A stretch of DNA of 64,000 nucleotides, taken from Mesorhizobium huakuii (GTDB lineage: Bacteria > Pseudomonadota > Alphaproteobacteria > Rhizobiales > Rhizobiaceae). The translations under genes were made by a program, and so were the position numbers. The notes under the pieces are model-generated. The model was not told where the DNA came from, did no database searches, and saw only the letters and a list, made by a program, of their open reading frames with translations. This document shows positions 26,973 to 37,272 of the stretch, in pieces (position 1 is the first letter of the stretch; each line of letters starts with the position of its first letter). Where the stretch lies: contig NZ_CP050296.1 of NCBI RefSeq assembly GCF_014189455.1, forward strand, positions 3,964,001 to 4,028,000, in the 5' to 3' direction.

Positions 26973-27632
26973 TTGCCGTCAGGCTATTCTTTCGTCATCG
27001 CCGACGATCACCCGTTGTTTCGCGGTGCGTTGCGCGAAGCGCTTGCCGGCATCGGCAATGTCGCCGCCATTCACGAGGCCGGCGATTTCGAAAGTGCCAA
27101 GGCATTGGTCGTGGCCAATGAGGATGTCGATCTGGTGCTGCTCGATTTGTCGATGCCGGGCGCCAGCGGCCTCTCCGGCCTGATTTCGCTGCGCGGCATC
27201 CATCCGGCGGTGCCGCTGATCGTGGTTTCGGCGCATGACGATCCGGCGACCATCAGGCGCGCGCTCGATCTTGGCGCATCCGGCTTCATCTCCAAATCGG
27301 CCAGCATGGAAGAGATCCGCAACGCCGTGCAATCGGTGCTCGCCGGTGACATCGCGGCGCCCGTCGGCGTCGATCTCGGCGTCGAGCGCGACCCCGAAAT
27401 ATCGGACCTGATCAAGCGGCTGCAGGCGCTGACACCGCAGCAGACCCGCGTGCTCGGCATGCTGGCCGAAGGCTTGCTCAACAAGCAGATCGCCTATGAG
27501 CTCGGCGTCTCCGAGGCGACCATCAAGGCGCATGTCTCGGCCATTCTGCAAAAGCTCGGCGTCGACAGTCGCACCCAGGCGGTGATCCTTTTGTCCAAGA
27601 TCGGCAGTGACCCGTTGCAGCCAGCGCATTGA
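26973..27632 (+). CDS. LuxR/NarL-family response regulator
   Basis: This 219-residue protein starts at TTG 26973, with GGGGAGGA well placed upstream. The receiver domain has DDHPLFRGALREAL, phosphoacceptor Asp58 in LVLLDLSMPGA, VVSAHDD and ISKSAS. The C-terminal NarL-type helix-turn-helix has LTPQQTRVLGMLAEGLLNKQIAYELGVSEATIKAHVSAILQKLGV. No adjacent kinase gene exists, so it is an orphan regulator. The nearest candidate partner is the symporter-fused hybrid kinase at 31573, since regulators of this kind pair with such kinases in proteobacteria. Pairing is a hypothesis. Confidence 0.92.
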   Translation: MPSGYSFVIADDHPLFRGALREALAGIGNVAAIHEAGDFESAKALVVANEDVDLVLLDLSMPGASGLSGLISLRGIHPAVPLIVVSAHDDPATIRRALDLGASGFISKSASMEEIRNAVQSVLAGDIAAPVGVDLGVERDPEISDLIKRLQALTPQQTRVLGMLAEGLLNKQIAYELGVSEATIKAHVSAILQKLGVDSRTQAVILLSKIGSDPLQPAH

Positions 27633-28523
27633 GCGCCGAATGCCGAGGCTCACGGCTGTTCCGTTGCCGGTTTTGGCGACCAAGCCATGGGTGGCTCCGT
27701 TGTGTCGACCGCTTCCGGTCCCGAGCTCCGATCTGATCCGGATTCGCATGAGGGGCGTCGCGCTCGGCCGATTGTCGCGCCAAGGCCGAGCGATGCGATC
27801 GCCACCAGCGGAATGCCGGCGATCCAGGGCAGGCGCGGCGCCAGCGCGTAAAGCGCCGTGCCGATCGATGGCCCCAGCGAGTCCTTGAGGTCGACCGCCA
27901 CCGACGAAGCCCCCATGTAGGAGGCGCGCCGTGCGGGCGGCGCCAGTGCATTGACGGCGGTCGGCACCAGCGGTCCGACCAGCATCTGTGCGATCGAGCA
28001 CAGGCTGACGGCTCCGATCAGCGTCAGTATTGCGGGCGAGGCGGCGAGCAGCGCAAAGGCCAGTATCGTCGCGAGGCCGGCACCGACCGTCAGCCAGAGA
28101 GCGGACCGTGCCTCGACCATGCGGCTGACCAGCATCTGCAAGCCGACCGTCAGGGCGGCGGCATAGGCGAACAGCGCGCCGACGCCGGATGGCGTCAGCG
28201 TCCCGGCATCATGCGCATAGAGCGGGATCACCGCCTCGATCCAGTTGCCGGCTACCTCGAACAGCACGACCCAGAGCAGTAGCTTGGCCAGCCGGCCGTC
28301 GCGGAATGCCGGCAGCAACGCGGACAGGCCTTCCTCTTCCTCGTCCTCACCGTCATGGCGATCGTCGCCGGTGGCGTGGCCGACGCCGATCGTCTCGTTG
28401 AGCGCGAAGAGCATCACGATCCCGCCCAGCACAAGCATCGCACCACCGGCGAGAAACACGCTGCGCAGCGACATGAGCGTAAGCAGCGCGCCGCAGGCTG
28501 GTCCCAGGATCTGCCCGGCGCTA

Positions 28524-29565
28524 GAGCGGTTCGCGTTTTGTCTGAATCGGGATTCCCAAGACTGAGCAAATCAGATTCGATGTTCTGACCGTTGGAGGTC
28601 GGGACAGATGGCCAAGCCTTATTCGATGGATTTGCGGGAACGGGCGTTGGCTCGCCTTGAAGAAGGCGAGACGAGCCGAGAGGTGGCCGCGGCACTGAAG
28701 GTGGCAGTTTCGAGCGTGATCAAGTGGGCGGCGCGCAAGCGTCGGCTGGGCAGTGCGGCACCCGGCAAGATGGGCGGTCATCGACCCTATCTGATTGACG
28801 GGGAGCATCGTGCCTTCGTCCTGAGCGAGGTCGAGCGGGATGCCAACATAACGCTTCATGAATTGACGGCCGCACTGGCTGACCGGGGTCTCATCATCCA
28901 CCCTGCCAGCGTCGGTCGCTTCCTGCATCGCGAGGGCAAGAGTTTTAAAAAAACCGTTCTGCCGGCTGAGCAACTCAAGCCAAAGCTGATGCGTCGGCGG
29001 ACGCAATGGATGCGCTATCAGACCCGCATTGACCCAACGCGCCTGGTCTTCCTGGATGAAACGTGGGTCAAGACCAACATGGCGCCGTTGCGCGGCTGGG
29101 GTGTGCGCGGCAAGCGGCTGATGGCTCACGCGCCATATGGTCATTGGAAGACGATGACCTTCATCGCCGCACTGCGGCATGATCGGGTAGAGGCGCCTTG
29201 GGTCATTGACGGACCCATCAATGCGCAGGCCTTCCGTGTCTATGTCGAAACCGAACTCATCAAGACCCTGAAGCCGGGTGACATCGTCATTCTCGACAAT
29301 CTCGGATCTCACAAGGGCCAAGCCGTCCGCGACATCGTCAGGGCCGCCGGTGCGTGGCTCTTCTTCCTGCCGCCTTACAGTCCAGATCTCAATCCAATCG
29401 AGAAGCTCTTCGCCAAGCTCAAGCACTGCATGCGACGTGCCGCCAAGCGAAGCATCCAGGCCGTACACAGCGCCATCGCCAGCACCCTCGACGTCGTCAC
29501 CTCAAATGAATGTAACAACTACATCGAAAGCGCCGGATACAAGTCAACCTAAATGCGAACCGCTC
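28524..29565 (+). mobile_element. IS630-family insertion sequence, intact, 1042 bp
   Basis: Terminal inverted repeats GAGCGGTTCGCGTTT and GAGCGGTTCGCATTT (complement at the right end) bracket the element, with TA at 28522-28523 and 29566-29567 as the target duplication expected of IS630/Tc1-type elements. It carries one intact transposase gene and splits an MFS transporter gene. Confidence 0.95.
28608..29552 (+). CDS. IS630-family transposase
   Basis: This is an intact 314-residue transposase. An N-terminal helix-turn-helix (MDLRERALARLEEGETSREVAAALKVAVSSVIKWA) is followed by a linker and a DDE-superfamily catalytic domain with VFLDETWVKT, VILDNLGSHKG and YSPDLNPIEKLFAKLK, the last carrying the final acidic residue. 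Length and motif spacing are normal for the family and no frame break is visible, so the element may still be mobile. Confidence 0.95.
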   Translation: MAKPYSMDLRERALARLEEGETSREVAAALKVAVSSVIKWAARKRRLGSAAPGKMGGHRPYLIDGEHRAFVLSEVERDANITLHELTAALADRGLIIHPASVGRFLHREGKSFKKTVLPAEQLKPKLMRRRTQWMRYQTRIDPTRLVFLDETWVKTNMAPLRGWGVRGKRLMAHAPYGHWKTMTFIAALRHDRVEAPWVIDGPINAQAFRVYVETELIKTLKPGDIVILDNLGSHKGQAVRDIVRAAGAWLFFLPPYSPDLNPIEKLFAKLKHCMRRAAKRSIQAVHSAIASTLDVVTSNECNNYIESAGYKST

Positions 29566-30152
29566 TAGAACTCACGCGCGCCAGGCTGAACCAGCGGGGA
29601 TGGGTGGATGGCGCGGTCACGTCGGCGATCACGGTCAGGATCGTCGGATGAAGCACGGACTCGCACATGCCGGTCAGAAGCAGAACAATCGCGGTAACGG
29701 CGACGCCATGCACGAAGAACAGGGCCAGGAAGCCGGCGCCGACGCCGAGCGACGAGGCAATCAGCACCGGCCGCCGGCCGATCCGGTCGGCGATGCCGCC
29801 GATCAGTGGTGCGGCCAGAAGCTCGCCGCCGGCATAGCAGCCGAACAGCAGGCCGATCATGCCGACAGGAATGCCGGCCTCGCCGCTCGCCCAGAGCGGA
29901 AAGAAAGGCACGAGCGCGCCGTCGGCGAAACCCGCGCAGAAGAACAGCAGAAGCCCCAACAGGGCTGGGCGCGGGGCTGCGCGCCAGGAGGAAAGAAGCA
30001 TGTTGTTCATGACGTCACCTGCGCCTGGAGGCCCGACCGTCGTCGAAGGCCCGGGGTTTGCGCGTTGGTTGACGTAAACGCCTACGGCCGCCCTGGAGCG
30101 ACATGGAGATTTGAGCCGCAGGGTTGAATCCCATGCGGCGATGGGACCGGCT

Positions 30153-30810
30153 TCAGCCGAGCCGCACGGACAGTTCGACATCCTCGCCGAAGGGCGTGGA
30201 CATGTAGCCCGATGCCGGCGAGCGCACCCGCTCCAGATATTCAGGCGAGAAATCGGCATTGTCGGCGATGACCAGCGCGCCGGGTCGCAAGCGGCTCTCG
30301 GACCAGGCTGAGGATCTCTGGGTAGATCGCCTTGGCGCCGTCGAGCAGCAACAGGTCGATCGTCTCGGGGAGGTCGGCGCTCAGCGTTTCAAGCGCGTCT
30401 CCCTCGCGGATCTCCACCAGGTCGATAAGGCCGCCCTCGGTCAGATTGGCCTTGGCCCGCATCACCTTGGACGGCTCGAATTCGGTGGTGATCAGGCGGC
30501 CGCCGCCATTGTCGCGCAGCGCCGCGGCGAGATAGAGCGTCGAGATGCCGAACGAGGTGCCGAACTCGATGATGATGCGCGCGCCGCTGCTGCGTGCCAG
30601 CATGTAGAGCAGCGTGCCGGTTTCCGGCGAGATCGCCAGCCAGAGATCCTTCAGCCGTCCGTAGAAATCGACATATTCGGTCTTGCTGTTGAGCAGGCGC
30701 GCCCGCTCGTCCTGAGAGAGCCCGGCCGCAGCGGGGCTCGTAGCCGCTTCGGCCTCCTTGAACAGGCGTGCAAGCAGCGGTGCCAGCGGGGCGTTGGTCA
30801 GCGTCGTCAT
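30153..30810 (-). CDS. Class I SAM-dependent O-methyltransferase-like protein, frameshifted near the C-terminus
   Basis: The start is MTTLTNAPLAPLLARLFKEAE at 30810. The core motif ARIIIEFGTSFGISTLYLAAALRDNGGGRLITTEFE (SAM-binding loop) and DALETLSADLPETIDLLLLDGAKAIYPEIL match the tRNA hydroxycytidine/caffeoyl-CoA O-methyltransferase type. After EILSLV the frame departs. Dropping one base of the CC at about 30300 gives VESRLRPGALVIADNADFSPEYLERVRS...DVELSVRLG and a stop at 30153, the expected C-terminus. The intact form would be about 218 residues. It is divergent from a TetR-family regulator. Confidence 0.75.
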
Positions 30811-30904
30811 GAAAAGTCTCCGGTCGAAAATGACTGCGTTCTTGTGTCGGGAGGAAAATACGAATAATCCTTCAGGTTTCCAATTCGCATTGCCGGACCG
30901 AAAC

Positions 30905-31540
30905 ATGACCGGACGCCCAAGTCATTCGATTTCCTCGCGAAAACAGCCCAAACAGGCGCGCGCCACGGACCTTGTCGCGGCGATTTTGCAGGCTGCCGTT
31001 CAGGTTTTGGCGAGCGAAGGCGCGCAGCGTTTCACCACCACGCGCGTGGCGGAAAAGGCAGGCGTCAGCGTCGGCTCGCTCTACCAATATTTCCCCAACA
31101 AGGCCGCACTGTTGTTCCGGCTGCAGAGCGATGAATGGCGCCAGACCGGTGGCCTGCTGCGCACCATACTCGAAGACGGCCAACGACCTCCGCTCGAACG
31201 GCTGCGTGCACTTGTCCACGCCTTCATCCGCTCGGAGTGCGAAGAGGCCGAGGTGCGCGTGGCGCTCAATGACGCCGCACCTCTCTATCGCGACGCACCG
31301 GAGGCGCACGAAGCCAGAGCCTCGGGGGAACGAACCGTCCAGACCTTTCTGCGGGAGGCATTGCCCGAGGCCCCGGAGGCCGTCCGCGTCCTGGCCGGCG
31401 ACCTGATCAAAACGACACTCAGCGCGGTGGGGAAGGATTTTTCGGAAAGCCCGCGAACAACGGCCGAGATCGAAACCTATGCCGATGCGATGGCCGATAT
31501 GTTCTGCGCTTACTTGGGAAGCCTGGGCCATAGGGGCTGA
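30905..31540 (+). CDS. TetR-family transcriptional regulator
   Basis: This 211-residue regulator starts at ATG 30905 (MTGRPSHSISSRKQPKQARATD). The TetR helix-turn-helix reads LVAAILQAAVQVLASEGAQRFTTTRVAEKAGVSVGSLYQYFPNKAALLF. The C-terminal ligand domain (ALVHAFIRSECEEAEVRVALND) is of the TetR_C type. It is divergent from the O-methyltransferase-like gene by about 94 bp and probably represses it. Confidence 0.9.
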   Translation: MTGRPSHSISSRKQPKQARATDLVAAILQAAVQVLASEGAQRFTTTRVAEKAGVSVGSLYQYFPNKAALLFRLQSDEWRQTGGLLRTILEDGQRPPLERLRALVHAFIRSECEEAEVRVALNDAAPLYRDAPEAHEARASGERTVQTFLREALPEAPEAVRVLAGDLIKTTLSAVGKDFSESPRTTAEIETYADAMADMFCAYLGSLGHRG

Positions 31541-31572
31541 TGTCGCCGGTTCCGTCCGGCCCGCCTTTTGGC

Positions 31573-34500
31573 TTACTCTGCCGCTGATGCCAGCGGCCTG
31601 ACCCTGGCCATCATCGAGCGCAGCACTGCCGGTTTCAGCGGCTTGTTGATCACCGCAATCTCCAGCCCGCCGGCCGCCGCCCGCACCTCGTTGGAGCGGT
31701 CCGCGGTGACCAGCACGGCCGGCAGGTCGTTGCCATGGGTCGCACGCAGCCGGGCGATGATGTCGAGACCGGTTTCGCCGTCGAGATGGTAATCGGCAAG
31801 CACGATGTCCGGGCGGTGTGGCGCGGCGTTCTCCAGATCGCGTGAGCCGGACACCGTGTCGACCTTGCATCCCCAGCCTTCGAGCAACAGCCGCATGCCT
31901 TCGAGGATGCGGGCGTCATTGTCGATACAGAGCACATGCAGCCCGGCCAGCGAAGCCGCGGCACGAGCGGGAGCCTTGGTTTCGACCTCGCGTCGCGGCT
32001 GCTGCACCGCCGCGACGGGCAGGATGACGGAAAAGCGCGTGCCCTTGCCCGGATTGGAGAAAATACGGATTTCAAGCCTAAGCACCCGGGCGATGCGGTC
32101 GACGATGGAGAGGCCAAGACCGAGGCCTTCGGCTTCGCGCGCGCCTTCGTCCAACCGGGTGAACTCATGGAAGACGGTGTTCAGCTTATCGCCGGCGATG
32201 CCTATACCGGTGTCGATGACCTGGATCTCGGCCAGCTCGCCGCGCCGCCGCACCCCGACCAGGATGCGGCCCCTGCGTGTGTATTTAATCGCGTTGGAGA
32301 CGAGGTTCTGGATCAGGCGGCGCAGCAGATTGCGGTCGGTCACCACCGTCAGCGACGACGGCATGATCGTCAGGCCGAGCTTTTTCTCCGCCGCCATTGG
32401 CCGAAAATCATTGCCGATCTGGCGCAGCAATCCATCGAGGTTGAAGGCGGTATCGTCTGGCTTCATCGCGCCGGCATCGAGGCGCGAAATGTCGAGCACG
32501 GCGCCGAGAATAGTTTCGACCGATTCCAGCGAGGATTCGATATTGACCGCCGCCTTGCCGGCCGGACCTTTGCCGGCCTTCTCGATCAGCGACGAGCAGT
32601 AGAGCCGGGCGGCATTCAACGGCTGCAGAATGTCGTGGCCGGCGGCGGCGAGGAAGCGTGTCTTGCCGAGATTGGCCTCCTCGGCCAGCATCTGCGCCTG
32701 CGCCAACTCCTCGTTGACCCGGGTCAACTCGATGGTGCGGGTCTTGACCCTCTGCTCCAGCGATTCATTGGCGCGCTTCAACGCCAGATCCTGCTCGACG
32801 CGTCCGGAAATGTCGGCATAGGTGGCGACGATGCCGCCATCCGGCATCGGATTGGAGCGCAGCTCCAGGATGCGGCCGCTGGTCTTCAACTCCATCTGCC
32901 AGGGGCTGACGAAGCTGGTCAGCCGGTTGAGCATCGTCACGCGCTGGTCGGCGGGGATGTCGCCGCGCTCGGCGAGATGGCGCAGGATCTGGTCGAGCGA
33001 AACGCCGACCTGGCCCATCTCGTCGGGCAGGTCGAACAGCGTCCTGTACTGGCGGTTCCAGCAGATCAGGCGGAAATCCCGGTCGAAGACAGTGATACCT
33101 TGCTCCATCTGGTCGAGCGCGATCTGCAGCAGGTCGCGATTGTGCTGCAGCGCCTCGGTGGCGTCGTCGAGCAGGCGGAAGGCATCCCGGGATTCGCGGT
33201 CATGGCGCCGAAACAGCAGCGACAGGATCAGCCGCGCCGAGGAGGAGCCGACGGCGCTGGCCAGAAGCTGCTCGGAGAAGCGGATGACGTCCATGCTCGC
33301 CTGCTCCTTGCCGAGCAGCGTGGTGCCGTTGGTCTTCTCGAACGACTGGAACGAGCGCTCGGTGCGCTCGACGCCGAGATAGCGTGCGATCGTGTCCTTG
33401 AGGTCGTTGACGGTGATGGCGGTGCGGAAGCGGCGCAGGCTGGGCATCGGGCCGGCATCCCTTGGCACGAAGATCGACGCCTGGATGCGCTCCAGCGGCA
33501 CCGATGCGCGCGACAGCGAGCCAAGGACGAAAAACAGCGTGTTGATCGACAGGCTCCACAACACGCCATGGTTCAGCGGTTCGGCGACCGTGCCGAACAG
33601 CGCCTGCGGCCGCAGCGCCTCGAAGCCGAACAGCCCGTGCACGATGATATCGGTATCGGGCGCGACAAACGACGGCAGCAGCAGCGTGTAGCCCCACACG
33701 AGAATGCCGGCGACCATGCCGAGGGCCGCACCCCTGCCATTGGCGCCGCGCCAGATCAGCCCGCCGATCAGCGCCGGCGCGAACTGCGCGATGGCCGCGA
33801 ACGACATCAGGCCGATCGACGACAGCCGTGCGCTGTTGGTGCTCTCGCGATAGTAGAGGAAAGCGATGAACAACAGGATGAAGATCGCCCCGCGCCGCAC
33901 ATTGAGGATCAGCGTCGACCAGTCCTCGTTTTCGGAGGTCGAGGTCTTGAGCAGGCGGCGCACGAACAGCGGAATGACGAGGTCGTTGGAGATCATGATC
34001 GACAGCGCCACGCTTTCGACGATCACCATGGCGGTTGCTGCCGACAGCCCGCCGATGAAGGCCGCCATGGCGAGCACGTCGTGGCCGCTGAACAGCGGCA
34101 ATGACAGCACGTAGAGATCGCTGCTGGTGCCGGTACCGACCAGCGACAGGCCGGCAAAGGCGATCGGCAGCACGAACAGGTTGATCGCCACGAGGTAGAG
34201 CGGAAACACCCAGGTCGCGGTGCGCAATTCTGCCTCGCCGCGGTTCTCGACGATGGTGACGTAGAACTGCCGCGGCAGCATGATGATGGCAAAGCCGCTC
34301 AAGCCCGTCAGCACCAGCCAGGTGGCGAGCGAGGTGTTGTAGCCCATCGCCTGCCGCACCTGTGCATTCTCGGCAAGCTTGGCGAACATGTCGCCCGGGC
34401 CGCCGAAGATCAGGAAGGTGACCATCAGGCCGATCGCCAGAAAGGCGGCGAGCTTGACCACGGTTTCGACCGCCACCGCCAGCACCAGCCCGTCCTGATG

Positions 34501-35112
34501 TTCGGTGGCGTCGGCATGACGGGTGCCGAACAGCACGGCAAACAAGGCCAGCAGCATGGCGACGACCAGCGAAATGTCGCTGACGAAAGGATCGAAGGAA
34601 GGGGGCGATCCCGTATAGTGCTCGACCATCAGGCTGACCGAACCGGAGATTGCCTTCAACTGCAGCGCAATATAGGGCACCGCGCCGATGGTGGCGATCA
34701 GCGTGGCGATCGCCGCGACGGTAAAACTCTTGCCGTAGCGCGCGCCGAGGAAGTCGGCGATCGAGGTGATCTTCTCGGTTTTGGCCAGCCGCACGATGCG
34801 GTTGAGCAGCGGAAAACCGAACACGAACACCAGCACCGGACCGGTATAGATGCCGAGGAATTCGAGGCCGCGTTCGGAGGAGAGGCCGACCGAGCCGAAG
34901 AAGGTCCATGAGGTGCAGTATATGGCCAGGCTGAGCGCGTAGATGAAAGGCCGCGCTCGGCTCGACCCGGATGTCGCCGAGCGGCGGTCGCCCAGGCTGG
35001 CGATGACGAACAGCAGCGTCACATAGGCGATCGCGATGATGACGATGAACAAGCCCTGCACGCCTGGAATTTCCTCCTTTGCCGTCTTTTTATCCGGCTT
35101 GTCCGAACGCAA
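31573..35112 (-). CDS. Sodium/solute symporter fused to PAS-histidine kinase-receiver (CbrA-like hybrid)
   Basis: This is an 1179-residue inner-membrane protein. Residues about 20-510 form a 13-helix sodium:solute symporter domain ([64 protein letters not shown]). A PAS region follows at roughly 680-780. Then come a HisKA box with His826 in [20 protein letters not shown], an ATPase domain ([33 protein letters not shown]) and a C-terminal receiver with Asp1107 in [12 protein letters not shown]. Related proteins sense nutrient or substrate flux. The start is taken as TTG 35112; it lacks a strong ribosome site. No cognate regulator is adjacent. Confidence 0.9.
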   Translation of the reverse strand: MRSDKPDKKTAKEEIPGVQGLFIVIIAIAYVTLLFVIASLGDRRSATSGSSRARPFIYALSLAIYCTSWTFFGSVGLSSERGLEFLGIYTGPVLVFVFGFPLLNRIVRLAKTEKITSIADFLGARYGKSFTVAAIATLIATIGAVPYIALQLKAISGSVSLMVEHYTGSPPSFDPFVSDISLVVAMLLALFAVLFGTRHADATEHQDGLVLAVAVETVVKLAAFLAIGLMVTFLIFGGPGDMFAKLAENAQVRQAMGYNTSLATWLVLTGLSGFAIIMLPRQFYVTIVENRGEAELRTATWVFPLYLVAINLFVLPIAFAGLSLVGTGTSSDLYVLSLPLFSGHDVLAMAAFIGGLSAATAMVIVESVALSIMISNDLVIPLFVRRLLKTSTSENEDWSTLILNVRRGAIFILLFIAFLYYRESTNSARLSSIGLMSFAAIAQFAPALIGGLIWRGANGRGAALGMVAGILVWGYTLLLPSFVAPDTDIIVHGLFGFEALRPQALFGTVAEPLNHGVLWSLSINTLFFVLGSLSRASVPLERIQASIFVPRDAGPMPSLRRFRTAITVNDLKDTIARYLGVERTERSFQSFEKTNGTTLLGKEQASMDVIRFSEQLLASAVGSSSARLILSLLFRRHDRESRDAFRLLDDATEALQHNRDLLQIALDQMEQGITVFDRDFRLICWNRQYRTLFDLPDEMGQVGVSLDQILRHLAERGDIPADQRVTMLNRLTSFVSPWQMELKTSGRILELRSNPMPDGGIVATYADISGRVEQDLALKRANESLEQRVKTRTIELTRVNEELAQAQMLAEEANLGKTRFLAAAGHDILQPLNAARLYCSSLIEKAGKGPAGKAAVNIESSLESVETILGAVLDISRLDAGAMKPDDTAFNLDGLLRQIGNDFRPMAAEKKLGLTIMPSSLTVVTDRNLLRRLIQNLVSNAIKYTRRGRILVGVRRRGELAEIQVIDTGIGIAGDKLNTVFHEFTRLDEGAREAEGLGLGLSIVDRIARVLRLEIRIFSNPGKGTRFSVILPVAAVQQPRREVETKAPARAAASLAGLHVLCIDNDARILEGMRLLLEGWGCKVDTVSGSRDLENAAPHRPDIVLADYHLDGETGLDIIARLRATHGNDLPAVLVTADRSNEVRAAAGGLEIAVINKPLKPAVLRSMMARVRPLASAAE

Positions 35113-35335
35113 TCACAGCTTGAGCCCCATGTCCATCGCGGCTTTGGCAGCATGGTCTTGGTCACGCGATTCAGGCGCAAAGCCCGGGTGCGGCCAAGGT
35201 GCCGTGACGGAAAGAGAAAGCGGTTGCTTTCTCCTTTTTGCCCATGTTGCAACCGCAGGTTTTTGTTATGTTGCCGCCGGGTCGATGCCGCAAGGACGGA
35301 ACGGCAGCGCGGCCGGTCATGACAAGGAGGGTCGA

Positions 35336-35755
35336 ATGCTGAAAGAATTCCAGGAATTCGTTTCCAAGGGCAATGTGATGGACTTGGCCGTCGGCGTCAT
35401 CATCGGCGCTGCGTTCGGCAAGATCGTCACTTCGCTGGTCGACGATGTCATCATGCCTTTCATTGGCGCGCTCGGAGGGGTCGATTTCAACAACTACTTC
35501 ATTGGCCTGTCGCACAATGTAACTGCCACCAACCTTGAAGATGCGCGCAAGCAAGGCGCGGTCTTTGCCTACGGCAGCTTCATCACCGTGGCGCTGAACT
35601 TCCTGATCATAGCCTTTGTCATTTTCCTGATGGTCAAAGGGGTGAACAATCTGCGCCGGCGGCTCGAGCGCGAGAAGCCTGCTGCCCCGGCCGCACCGCC
35701 CCCCGCCGATGTCGCACTGCTCACCGAAATCCGCGATCTGCTCGCGAAGCGATAA
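35336..35755 (+). CDS. mscL: Large-conductance mechanosensitive channel
   Basis: This is a 139-residue MscL that opens under membrane tension to relieve osmotic downshock. [41 protein letters not shown] (N-terminal helix and first transmembrane) and the second transmembrane [27 protein letters not shown] match the family. AAGGAGG at 35324-35330 precedes ATG 35336. It stands alone between hybrid-kinase and aminotransferase genes and is followed by a terminator. Confidence 0.95.
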   Translation: MLKEFQEFVSKGNVMDLAVGVIIGAAFGKIVTSLVDDVIMPFIGALGGVDFNNYFIGLSHNVTATNLEDARKQGAVFAYGSFITVALNFLIIAFVIFLMVKGVNNLRRRLEREKPAAPAAPPPADVALLTEIRDLLAKR

Positions 35756-35776
35756 TTCAGCCGGCCTTGCTGGACC

Positions 35777-35812
35777 AAAACCCCGGTCGCTCACGGCCGG
35801 GGTTTTCTGTTT
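35777..35812 (+). terminator. Rho-independent terminator of mscL
   Basis: AACCCCGG(T)CG and CG(G)CCGGGGTT form a stem around CTCA, followed by TTTTCTGTTTT. It is positioned 20 bp after the mscL stop. Confidence 0.9.
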
Positions 35813-35838
35813 TCGTATCTGGTAAAGAGCGGCAAGCC

Positions 35839-35942
35839 TAGAGCAATTCCAGGAAAAGTGTGAAACGGTTTTCCGTCCGGAATTGCGTTAAAACAAAGAG
35901 TTAGAGCGGTCTGCCGTTTCCGTGAAACGGTGAACTGCTCTA
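35839..35942. repeat. Two tandem short palindromes with TA-GAGC ends
   Basis: Unit 1 (35839-35890) runs TAGAGCAATTCC...GGAATTGCGTTA. Unit 2 (35902-35942) runs TAGAGCGGT...ACTGCTCTA. Both are imperfect palindromes. The first matches the element at 7154-7227, and the second shares its outer bases with the IS630 ends at 28524/29565. They lie between the mscL terminator and the aminotransferase gene. Confidence 0.7.
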
Positions 35943-35959
35943 AGGAAAACGGATTTGTC

Positions 35960-37126
35960 ATGAGCCTGATCGACAGCTTTCGCGCCGAAGCCCGCGCCGC
36001 GCCGGAAAGCGGCATTGTCGCCGTGGTCAACTACGGCCGCCTGCGCGAGGGTCTGATCCCGCTCTGGGCCGGCGAGGGCGATCTGCCGACGCCCGCCTTC
36101 ATCACCGATGCCGCGTCGAAGGCGCTGGCCGGCGGCGAGACATTCTACACCTGGCAGAGGGGCATCCCTGACCTCAGGCAAGCGCTGGCCCGCTACTACA
36201 CCAGGCATTTCGGCAAGACGTTTCCGGAGGAGCAATTCATCGTCACCGGGTCCGGCATGCATGCCATCCAGCTGGCGCTGACGGCTCTCGCCGGCGCCGG
36301 TGACGAGGCGATCTATCTGTCGCCGGCCTGGCCGAATTTCGACGCTGCGGCGGCACTGTCGGGAGCTGTTCCGGTCGCGGTCACGCTCGATCATTCCGGC
36401 AATGGCTGGTCCTGCGACGTCGAGAAGATCGCCGCGGCAATCACCCCGCGCACCAAGGCGCTGTTCATCAACACGCCGTCGAACCCGACCGGCTGGACCG
36501 CCGATCACGAGACCTTGCAGGCGATCCTCGATCTTGCTCGCGCCAAGAACCTCTGGATCATCGCCGACGAGATCTATTCGCTGTTCCACTACGGCCACGG
36601 CCGCGCGCCGTCCTTCCTCGACATCGCCGCGGCGGAAGACCGCATCCTGTTCGTCAACTCCTTTTCCAAGAACTGGGCGATGACCGGCTGGCGCGTCGGC
36701 TGGATCAAGACGCATCCGAGCCTGCAGCAGGTGTTCGAGAACCTGATCCAGTATTCAAACTCGGGCGTTGCCCAGTTCATGCAACGTGGCGCGGTCGCCG
36801 CGCTCGACGCGGGCGATGGTTTCGTCGTCGAACAGGTGGAGCGGGCAAGGAAAGCGCGCGACCTGGTCTGCGGCATTCTCGGCGCCACCGGCCGCGCCCG
36901 GTTTACCGTGCCGCAGGGCGCGTTCTATCTGTTCTTCACCGTCGACGGCATCACCGATTCCCGCACGGCAGCGTTCGACATCGTCGACAAGGCCAATGTC
37001 GGCCTGGCGCCCGGCACCGCCTTCGGGCCCGGCGGCGAAGCCTTCCTGCGGCTATGCTTCCACCGCCGCCTCGACCAGGTCGAGGAAGCCGCGCACCGGC
37101 TGGCGAAGTGGATGAAGACCGTCTGA
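35960..37126 (+). CDS. Class I/II PLP-dependent aminotransferase
   Basis: This is a 388-residue fold-type I aminotransferase starting at MSLIDSFRAEARAAPESG. The family segments are PLWAGEGDLPTPAFI, YTWQRGIPDLRQALARYY, the PLP-binding-region motif NTPSNPTGW, ADEIYSLFHYG, the Schiff-base lysine in NSFSKNWAMTGWRVGW, and RLCFHRRLD near the end. It is of the aspartate/aromatic group. Substrate not resolvable from sequence. No partner gene is adjacent; hemA is convergent. Confidence 0.9.
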   Translation: MSLIDSFRAEARAAPESGIVAVVNYGRLREGLIPLWAGEGDLPTPAFITDAASKALAGGETFYTWQRGIPDLRQALARYYTRHFGKTFPEEQFIVTGSGMHAIQLALTALAGAGDEAIYLSPAWPNFDAAAALSGAVPVAVTLDHSGNGWSCDVEKIAAAITPRTKALFINTPSNPTGWTADHETLQAILDLARAKNLWIIADEIYSLFHYGHGRAPSFLDIAAAEDRILFVNSFSKNWAMTGWRVGWIKTHPSLQQVFENLIQYSNSGVAQFMQRGAVAALDAGDGFVVEQVERARKARDLVCGILGATGRARFTVPQGAFYLFFTVDGITDSRTAAFDIVDKANVGLAPGTAFGPGGEAFLRLCFHRRLDQVEEAAHRLAKWMKTV

Positions 37127-37272
37127 TGCTCTGAAGCCGGTTTGAAAGCTGCTCCGGTGAGTCAGCTGGCGCGGTTTTCGAGAACCGGAGTGCAGCGGAC
37201 ATTTGGGTCCGTGAGCACCGGAAGCGCAGAAAACCGTGTCAGATGGCGGCCGGAGTAGAGTTTCAAACGGCT

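Larger units (their letters stand above)
27650..30010 (-). pseudogene. MFS transporter gene disrupted by an IS630-family element
   Basis: The N-terminal piece (29568-30010, MNNMLLSSWRAAPRPALLG...FSLARVSS) has the first helices and the MFS loop motif GGIADRIGRRP. The C-terminal piece (27650-28521, SAGQILGPACGALLTLMSLRS onward) has the remaining helices. Removing the element and one TA copy rejoins them in frame as VSS-SAGQ, giving an uninterrupted 438-residue transporter. The insertion interrupts it after about residue 148, within the sixth helix region or shortly before. The gene is therefore certainly an inactivated exporter of the 12-helix drug/sugar type, with substrate unknown. Confidence 0.92.

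Noticed and set aside
31936..34104. Long plus-strand open frame of 722 codons opposite the hybrid kinase
   Set aside because: It is fully antisense to a protein with strong domain motifs. The translated product has no recognisable motifs and is biased to Arg, Gln, Asp and Gly.
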